Assembly (NCBI GenBank): GCA_045530865.1
Contig: JAZSCX010000093.1
Location: forward strand, 1-27,881
Source of the DNA: Avoscillospira sp045530865
GTDB lineage: Bacteria > Bacillota > Clostridia > Oscillospirales > Oscillospiraceae
Direction of reading: 5' to 3'
DNA: 27,881 nt
This document shows positions 22,522 to 27,881 of this stretch, one piece after another. Made by a program: the position numbers and the translations under genes. The first letter of the stretch is position 1. Each line of letters begins with the position of its first letter. The notes under the pieces were generated by a model. It was not told the DNA's origin, did not search any database, and worked only from the letters and a program-made list of their open reading frames with translations.

Positions 22522-23628
22522 ATGCGTCGAATTCGCGCGGTTTTGCTGCTGATTTTGCTGCTTTTTACGCCGGTTTTGGCCCATGAGATCCCAGAGAACA
22601 CGGATCTGGAGACCATTCTGGCAGATTATATGGAGAAAAACGAGCTGGAAAAAGGAAATTTCGCCCTTTCTTACTACAATACAGTCACCGGAGAAACCTA
22701 CTCTGTCAACGACACGGTGTTCATGCCCGCGGCCAGTACCTTCAAGCTGCCGCTGAATATGTATTATTACGAGTTGGAGCGGGATGGGAAAATTGCGCCC
22801 GATGCCATCATCCCCAGCGCCAAATTAGAAGGCGTGGAATACAAGCTGTCGGATATCCACCGGGCCAGTCTGGTGCAGTCGGACAACGATACGGCCCTTG
22901 CACTGCTGTACAATCTGGGTGAGTTCCCGGATTATAAGACCATCATGCGGGACGCCTATTTTCATTTGCCTAAAGAGCAGATCGATTACATCTACTATGC
23001 GGATAACTACTACTGCACCAATATGATGATGGATGCGTTGAAGTATCTCTACGAAAACAGCGGTGATTTTGAAGAACTGCTGGATTACATGAAGCAGGCG
23101 CAGCCGGATACCTACTTCCGGGCCTATGTGACGGAGTACGAGGTGGCGCATAAGTACGGCTGGTTCGAGGGAACGGTCAACGATGTGGGGATTTTCTATA
23201 CGCCGGAGCCGTTTTTGCTGGCGGTGTATACGAAGGATCTGAATAACGATTTTCTGATCTCCGATGTGGCGGAGCTGGTAACGGAATATAATGTTGCAAA
23301 TACCACAGTGCAGGAGCCGGAATCAGAACCTGAACCTGAACCGGAAGAAGCGGATATGAGCCGTGCGGAGGAACTGGAATTTGAACTGGTGCCCCTGCCG
23401 GGTACCGAAGAAGAACCGGAGCCCGTTGTGGAACTGGAGCCTGAACCGGAGATTGAACCGGAACCGGAGGAACAGCCTGTCTTTGAATGGTGGATGCCGC
23501 TGGTGGCACTGGGCGCTTTTGTGCTGGGCGGCGGCGGAACGCTGCTGGTGTTTAACAACCGCCATTTGAAACAGATGCAGCAGGAGGACGCGGAAGAAAA
23601 AGAAGAGGACGTGGAAACGGCCAATTAA
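22522..23628 (+). CDS. Class-A beta-lactamase-like serine hydrolase, membrane-anchored with Pro-Glu stalk
   Basis: The 368-residue protein begins with a signal peptide (1-20, cleavage near VLA). The catalytic domain (about 28-265) has the class-A beta-lactamase/transpeptidase motifs: S72-x-x-K75 (STFK), S120-D121-N122 and K211-Y-G in place of KTG. No typical Glu166-loop could be assigned, so a peptidoglycan-modifying or penicillin-binding role is as likely as resistance. An acidic Pro-Glu-rich stalk (about 266-325) leads to one C-terminal membrane helix (about 328-350) and a charged tail. AAGGTGAT precedes the ATG. The SxxK domain therefore stands outside the membrane, held by its C-terminus. 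The TIM-barrel gene follows 28 bp later. Confidence 0.88.
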   Translation: MRRIRAVLLLILLLFTPVLAHEIPENTDLETILADYMEKNELEKGNFALSYYNTVTGETYSVNDTVFMPAASTFKLPLNMYYYELERDGKIAPDAIIPSAKLEGVEYKLSDIHRASLVQSDNDTALALLYNLGEFPDYKTIMRDAYFHLPKEQIDYIYYADNYYCTNMMMDALKYLYENSGDFEELLDYMKQAQPDTYFRAYVTEYEVAHKYGWFEGTVNDVGIFYTPEPFLLAVYTKDLNNDFLISDVAELVTEYNVANTTVQEPESEPEPEPEEADMSRAEELEFELVPLPGTEEEPEPVVELEPEPEIEPEPEEQPVFEWWMPLVALGAFVLGGGGTLLVFNNRHLKQMQQEDAEEKEEDVETAN

Positions 23629-23656
23629 TAGACAGGAAAGGAAAACGATAAAAACG

Positions 23657-24568
23657 ATGAAAATCAGTGCGACTACCGATGTTGTTGTGGATCGATTTGG
23701 CGATCACCGTGGTCTGGAGATCATGGCGGAGGCTGGCTTCGACTGTGTGGACTATAATTTCTGCACCAAGCTCAAAGGCCCGGATGTCAACGCCATGAAG
23801 TTTGAGGGTCTGCTGTTTCAGCCCAAAGAGGAGCTTTATGCCTATTACCGAGACCTGAAGCAGTATGCCGATCAGCTGGGCATCGGCTTTGGACAGAGCC
23901 ACAGCCCTATTCCGTCTCTGGTGGCCAATCATCCGGAGACGGACGAGACCATGATCGAGGTGGCTGCCCGCTGCATCGAGATCAATGCCATTCTGGACTG
24001 CCCTTATATTGTTATTCACCCGGTTCATGGCTACAATGTGCCGTTGGAGCACTGGTTTGAGGTGAATATGGAATATTTCGGCAAGCTGGCGCCCGTTGCG
24101 AAGGCCAACAACGTGGGCATCTGTCTGGAGAATATGTTCCTGACCTATACTTATCAGCGGGGCGCGTTCAAGCATCTGCCCAGCATCCTTGCCACACCGG
24201 AGGATACCATCCGCTACATTGATACCCTGAATGCGCGCTACGGAGAGGTATTCTCCTACTGCTACGATGTGGGTCATGGCAATATCTGCTGCAGCGACCA
24301 CGCGGATTTCGTGAAAAAACTGGGCAGTCGCCTGACGACCCTTCACCTCCATGACAACGATGCCTTTGATGACTACCATTTGATCCCCCATCTGGGCAAT
24401 GTCAACTGGGAAAGCTTCTGCAGCGCCCTGAAGGAAGTGGGCTACAAGGGTACCTTCAATCTGGAGGCCGACAGCTTTATTGCGAAATTCCCGCCGGAGC
24501 TGTCGCTGGATGTGAAAAGATTGGAGTACAAGGTGGCCCGTGCCATGGTGGAGCGGTACGGCCTGTAA
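23657..24568 (+). CDS. Sugar phosphate isomerase/epimerase family TIM-barrel protein
   Basis: This 303-residue protein belongs to the xylose-isomerase-like TIM barrel (AP endonuclease family 2). Metal-binding residues appear in order: His in GQSHS, His in VIHPVHG, Glu in CLENMF, Asp and His in YDVGHGN, His in LHLHDND, and Glu in NLEAD. Members isomerise or epimerise sugars, inositols or hydroxypyruvate; the substrate is not evident. A GGAAAGG stretch lies upstream, unusually far (about 14 nt) from the ATG, so translation may be weak or coupled. It follows the serine hydrolase gene by 28 bp and a hairpin terminator follows. Confidence 0.9.
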   Translation: MKISATTDVVVDRFGDHRGLEIMAEAGFDCVDYNFCTKLKGPDVNAMKFEGLLFQPKEELYAYYRDLKQYADQLGIGFGQSHSPIPSLVANHPETDETMIEVAARCIEINAILDCPYIVIHPVHGYNVPLEHWFEVNMEYFGKLAPVAKANNVGICLENMFLTYTYQRGAFKHLPSILATPEDTIRYIDTLNARYGEVFSYCYDVGHGNICCSDHADFVKKLGSRLTTLHLHDNDAFDDYHLIPHLGNVNWESFCSALKEVGYKGTFNLEADSFIAKFPPELSLDVKRLEYKVARAMVERYGL

Positions 24569-24576
24569 GGGAAAAC

Positions 24577-24612
24577 GAAAACGGTGCAGTCCGAAAGGGC
24601 TGCACCGTTTCC
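24577..24612 (+). terminator. Hairpin terminator after the TIM-barrel gene
   Basis: AAACGGTGCAG (24579-24589) and CTGCACCGTTT (24600-24610) form an 11-bp perfect stem with a GAAA-containing loop. It lies 10 bp after the stop codon and has a T-rich arm. Confidence 0.75.
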
Positions 24613-24813
24613 ATTTGAAAAAGAGAGAAAGAGAGGAGAAAAGAGAAAACGTATTTCACAGGATCGCTTCCTGTTGTACCTATCTTACAATAGGATCGGA
24701 GAAAAATCTTGAACAGCCCGTGACGAAAAATAAAACATTTTGTAAAGGAAGTATGAATAAGTATAGGTTTAAAGGATTCCGTCCAGACTATTCCAAAAAA
24801 GGAGGTGGGACGG

Positions 24814-26247
24814 ATGGAATTTCCGCAGGGAATAACCGCGGCGAATGTGAAACGGGTCTTTCAGGGAGCGGCGGATCTGGTGGAGCGTCCGCTGAAGCTG
24901 GGAAATGTGCAGGCCACGGCATTTTTTATTGACGGACTGACCTCCGGCTCAGAGATCGCGGATTTTATTCTGCATCCCATGGTACAGCAGCTCCATGGAG
25001 CTGCGGAGGACATGCTGCGGCAATGTCTGGATGGCACGGTCTATTCAGCGGTTGCGAAGGAAGTACCGGATCTGGAGAGCCTGTGCAGTCTGCTGGTCAA
25101 CGGCTTTTGCGTGGTGGTATTTGACGGTCTGGAGAAGGCGGCGGCATTCGAGGCCAAAACGGGCGAAAAACGCAGTCCCGCGGCGCCGGAAGTGGAAAAC
25201 ACCGTGAAAGGCCCCAAGGACGCTTTTACGGAGACGGTGCGCACCAACACCAGTCTGCTGCGGCGGCATCTGCGTTCACCGTGGCTGCGGTTTTATGAGA
25301 CGAAGGTGGGGGAGCAAAGCCAGACCAATGTGACCGTGGTCTGGATCGAGGGCATCACCAATCCCAAACTGGTGGAGCGGATGAAAAAGCGGCTCAGCGA
25401 AATTCGGGTGGATGGCCTTCTGACACCGTCATCGGTGGAGGAATATGTGACCGGCTCCCGGAATACGGCCTTTCCGCTGCTGCAGTTCACGGAACGCACC
25501 GATAAATTCGGCAGGGGATTGCTGGACGGCAGAGTGGGGCTGCTGGTGGACGGCCTGCCGCAGGGCTATCTGGCACCGGTCAATCTGGCAGGATATCTGG
25601 CATCGCCGGAGGATCAGGGAATGGATTTCATCTCTGCCTCCTGCGTGCGGGTGCTGCGCTATGCGGCGCTGCTGGTCAGTCTGCTGCTGCCTGCGCTCTA
25701 CAGCGCCATGGCAGCCTTTCATCAGGAGATGATCCCCACCAAGCTGCTGCTTGCCATCATCGAAAGCAAACAGCAGGTGCCGTTTCCCACGCTGTTCGAG
25801 GTGATCGGACTGCTGATCGCCTTTGAAATTCTGCAGGAAGCGGGTATTCATCTGCCGCAGTCGTTGGGACAGACCGTGTCCATCATCGGTGGTCTGGTAG
25901 TGGGCACAGCGGCGGTGGAAGCGAAGCTGATCTCGCCGGCGGCGCTGATCGTGGTGGCAGTGGCGGGAATTTGCGGCTACGCTATTCCGGGCAGGGAACT
26001 GGCAGACGCCATCCGTGTCTGGCGCTTTGCCCTGACGGTCTGCGCCGCAGTGGCGGGCTTGTTTGGCCTGACAGTGGGATTGATCGCGCTTCTGCTCCAT
26101 CTGGGCGGGCTGCAGTCCTTCGGATTGAGCTATTTGCGGCCCTTTGACCGGGCGGAGACCGGCGGCGTGGTGCTGCGGCGGCGGCTGAAAGAGGAAGTGT
26201 ACCGTGATCCCGGCCTTCGTCCGGAGGATTTGAGAAAGCAGGATTGA
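24814..26247 (+). CDS. GerA-family spore germination receptor subunit A
   Basis: The 477-residue protein has a soluble N-terminal part (about 1-280) and about five C-terminal membrane helices. The family-typical stretch VPFPTLFEVIGLLIAFEILQ is followed by VSIIGGLVVGTAAVEAKLIS, a hallmark of GerA/SpoVAF proteins. These subunits, with GerB and GerC partners, form nutrient germinant receptors in the inner spore membrane; they are expressed late in the forespore, usually from sigma-G. A GTG start three codons upstream was rejected because it is part of the GGAGGTG binding site that serves the ATG. The region 24613-24813 upstream holds no gene; an AGTATA/CAGACTA pair 18 bp apart is a weak sigma-G candidate. 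The germinant is unknown. Confidence 0.92.
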   Translation: MEFPQGITAANVKRVFQGAADLVERPLKLGNVQATAFFIDGLTSGSEIADFILHPMVQQLHGAAEDMLRQCLDGTVYSAVAKEVPDLESLCSLLVNGFCVVVFDGLEKAAAFEAKTGEKRSPAAPEVENTVKGPKDAFTETVRTNTSLLRRHLRSPWLRFYETKVGEQSQTNVTVVWIEGITNPKLVERMKKRLSEIRVDGLLTPSSVEEYVTGSRNTAFPLLQFTERTDKFGRGLLDGRVGLLVDGLPQGYLAPVNLAGYLASPEDQGMDFISASCVRVLRYAALLVSLLLPALYSAMAAFHQEMIPTKLLLAIIESKQQVPFPTLFEVIGLLIAFEILQEAGIHLPQSLGQTVSIIGGLVVGTAAVEAKLISPAALIVVAVAGICGYAIPGRELADAIRVWRFALTVCAAVAGLFGLTVGLIALLLHLGGLQSFGLSYLRPFDRAETGGVVLRRRLKEEVYRDPGLRPEDLRKQD

Positions 26248-26248
26248 G

Positions 26249-26749
26249 ATGAAACGATTTGTTTTGGTGCTGATTTTGGCGGCGGCGCTGCGGATGTCGG
26301 GCGTGCTGCCTTTCAACGGCAACGATGTAGCGGATCTGGTACCAATGGAAGCCCTGACTGTGGATTGGGATGGACAGCAGGTGGCTCTGAATGGCGGCGA
26401 AAGTCAGGGCTATGGTGAGAATTGGGATGCAGCGCTGGAGGATCTGCGGCAGGGCGCCGAGGGAACGGCCTTTTTGGGGACAGTGGAACAGGTCATTTTG
26501 TCAAAGGCGGCGGTGCATCTGCTGCCGGATGTAATCCGCGGCAATGCGTTGCGGCCTGCGGCGGTGGTCTGCGTCAGCGCAGGCACATTGCCGGAGCCGG
26601 GAGAAGCGGCAAAATACCTGTCGGCCCACGATGCGGGCGTGACCATTCAAAAGGTGCAGGCGGCGATGCTCCGGGGTGAGGGCATTGCACTGCCGGTGCT
26701 GAGACAGACGGAAGGAGGACTGCGGCTCAGTGGATCGGAGGATCGGTGA
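26249..26749 (+). CDS. Short GerC-like subunit, no lipobox
   Basis: The 166-residue protein starts 2 bp after the gerA-type gene and ends inside the gerB-type gene. It has a hydrophobic N-terminal segment (1-20). A region around 75-140 (FLGTVEQVILSKAAVHLLPDV and RPAAVVCVSAG) resembles the N-terminal domain of Ger(x)C proteins. Full-length GerC proteins are usually 350-400 residues and lipidated at a Cys; here the C-terminal domains and the lipobox Cys are absent. Gene position between A and B supports a reduced or diverged C subunit. Whether it is functional is not known. GATTGAGATG gives only a weak ribosome binding site, so coupling to the gene before is likely. Confidence 0.65.
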   Translation: MKRFVLVLILAAALRMSGVLPFNGNDVADLVPMEALTVDWDGQQVALNGGESQGYGENWDAALEDLRQGAEGTAFLGTVEQVILSKAAVHLLPDVIRGNALRPAAVVCVSAGTLPEPGEAAKYLSAHDAGVTIQKVQAAMLRGEGIALPVLRQTEGGLRLSGSEDR

Positions 26750-27719
26750 ACGACAGCGGTGGGTGTGGCTGGCATCGGGACTGTCGGGAGCGGTGGCGGC
26801 CCGGATCTGCGGCCTGAACTGGGCGTGGGTTCTCGGTGCGGGGCTGCTGGTAGCGCTCTACTATATTTATATAGATATGCGGCTTCATCCGCATGGCGTG
26901 GCGGAACTGCTGCCCGCGGTATTTGGAAAAGCAGGGAAAATCCTTGCGGCAATCGTGCTGCTCTGGACAATTTTGCTGATGGCATGGGCGGCCAATCTGG
27001 CAAACGGTGCCTTCCCCATGGTGAAGGGGGGGCCGGTGCTGGGTTGGACTGTGTTGGCGCTGGCGGCATGGGGCAGCTGGAAGGGGCCTGCGGCCTGTGC
27101 CAGATGCGCCGGTGTGCTGTGCCTGTTTCTGCTGGCGCTCTATGGAGTGATCGGCGGATTTGCCATTCCGGATGTGCAGCTGAAAAATCTGCTGCCGGTG
27201 GGAACCTGGGAGGATGGCCTGCAGGCGCTGGGGGTATTTCTGCTGCCATCGGCAGTCTGGTATCTGCCGTGTACGAGAAGTCGAAAAAAACCGATGTGGC
27301 AGATGGCGCTGCTGCTGCCGGCTTTTGGGGCAGGACTGGCAATTGTGACAAGCGGCGTGCTCTCACCCTTGCTGGCAAGATCGCAGGCGGCGGCGCTGTA
27401 TACTCTGGCGCAGTCCGTCAGCCTGTTCGGCGTGGTGGAACGGATCGAACCCCTGCTCTCGGCAGCCATGACGATGGGAGTTTTCTGCTTGCTGTCAGCC
27501 ATGGCCTGCGCCTGCGGACAGCTGTGGGGACAGCTACGCCCATGGCGGTGGAGCGAAATCCTCAGCTGTGTGGCAGCAGCGGCACTGATGGGATGGGCGG
27601 AAAATCTGGATTTTCGCATCCTTGCGCTCGGCACAGCGGTTGTATATGTGCTGCTGCCCCTGCTGGCCCTTGGGAAAAACAGAAACAGAACAACAAATAG
27701 TAGAAATATGGAGAATTAA
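26730..27719 (+). CDS. GerB-type spore germination permease
   Basis: The 329-residue protein is almost entirely hydrophobic with about nine to ten membrane helices, as in GerAB/GerKB proteins of the amino-acid-polyamine-organocation transporter superfamily. These bind germinants such as amino acids and pass the signal to the A subunit. It starts with GTG at 26730, overlapping the previous gene by 20 bp, with GGAAGGAGG 11 nt upstream. It is a little shorter than the usual 360 residues. The order A, C-like, B is one of several known for ger operons. No terminator is visible before the strong promoters that follow. Confidence 0.85.
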   Translation: MDRRIGERQRWVWLASGLSGAVAARICGLNWAWVLGAGLLVALYYIYIDMRLHPHGVAELLPAVFGKAGKILAAIVLLWTILLMAWAANLANGAFPMVKGGPVLGWTVLALAAWGSWKGPAACARCAGVLCLFLLALYGVIGGFAIPDVQLKNLLPVGTWEDGLQALGVFLLPSAVWYLPCTRSRKKPMWQMALLLPAFGAGLAIVTSGVLSPLLARSQAAALYTLAQSVSLFGVVERIEPLLSAAMTMGVFCLLSAMACACGQLWGQLRPWRWSEILSCVAAAALMGWAENLDFRILALGTAVVYVLLPLLALGKNRNRTTNSRNMEN

Positions 27720-27770
27720 CCACAAGCTGTTGTATGGTAAAAAAATATCAAAAAAAGTAGAAAAAAGTTG

Positions 27771-27799
27771 TTGACAAAGGGATTTGTATGTAGTATTAT
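27771..27799 (+). promoter_or_regulatory. Strong sigma-A promoter, probable rRNA or tRNA operon P1
   Basis: TTGACA (27771-27776) and TATTAT (27794-27799) are separated by 17 bp. The upstream 40 bp are very A-rich, as in UP elements that raise rRNA promoter strength. The promoter points out of the window to the right. Confidence 0.75.
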
Positions 27800-27853
27800 G
27801 TGAAAGCTGCTTCGAGAGAGGCGGAAAACACCGAGCCGGATGAAAAAAGAAAT

Positions 27854-27881
27854 GAAAAAAGTTCTTGACAAAGGGTTTTTG
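27854..27881 (+). promoter_or_regulatory. Second, duplicated promoter cut by the window end (P2)
   Basis: The stretch around TTGACA (27865-27870) repeats the one at 27760-27786 with few differences, at a distance of 94 bp. The -10 box lies beyond the window. Tandem promoters with such spacing are typical for rRNA operons in Firmicutes. Confidence 0.65.

Noticed and set aside
24540..24932. 130-codon open frame overlapping the TIM-barrel end and the gerA start
   Set aside because: It crosses a terminator hairpin and overlaps two well-supported genes in another frame.

Overview
The window looks like a chromosomal segment of a spore-forming, moderately GC-rich Firmicute, most likely of the gut Oscillospirales (Oscillospiraceae/Ruminococcaceae type). 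This rests on Bacillota-style Shine-Dalgarno sites and sigma-A promoters, a gerA/gerB-type germination operon, the diaminopimelate dehydrogenase (ddh) route to lysine, a lysine riboswitch, and several dispersed palindromic repeats. I could not run a database search, so the genus is not assigned.

Layout. (1) 1-4985: a minus-strand three-gene operon (Nudix-DUF523 fusion, TRIC-like channel, large MacB-type ABC exporter) with a clear promoter and intrinsic terminator. (2) 4993-6744: a divergent, probably autoregulated pair, a YtrA-type GntR regulator and a DUF5808-like membrane protein, with a perfect palindrome over the promoter. (3) 6794-8170: a minus-strand MocR/PdxR-type regulator whose PLP lysine position is Arg. 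(4) 8293-11297: the lysine operon dapA-dapB-ddh behind a lysine riboswitch with its terminator. (5) 11342-12481: a lipoprotein polysaccharide deacetylase. (6) 12638-16598: arginine genes argG, argH, argF, which together convert ornithine to arginine; a 173-bp MITE-like structured element separates argG from argH and carries a good promoter. (7) 16632-20514: an ECF sigma factor, a single-pass membrane protein with a degenerate phosphodiester-glycosidase-like ectodomain, and a lipoprotein joining a propeller-like region to a solute-binding domain; this is the best candidate for an undescribed sensing system. (8) 20518-21479: a nested inverted-repeat element and a Cys-rich small protein whose translation start lies in a terminator-like hairpin. 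(9) 21570-24612: a HAD phosphatase, a class-A beta-lactamase-like surface serine hydrolase with Pro-Glu stalk, and a TIM-barrel sugar isomerase/epimerase. (10) 24814-27719: a spore germination receptor operon in which the GerC position is held by a short protein without lipobox. (11) 27760-27881: a duplicated strong promoter, as found before rRNA operons, running off the window end.

Many start codons were moved downstream from the longest open frame because a ribosome binding site lies inside the extra N-terminal stretch (TRIC-like gene, deacetylase, argG, argH, argF, solute-binding lipoprotein, gerA). Coding density is high. Most intergenic spaces hold identifiable promoters, terminators or repeats; no tRNA, rRNA, CRISPR array, transposase or phage gene was recognised.
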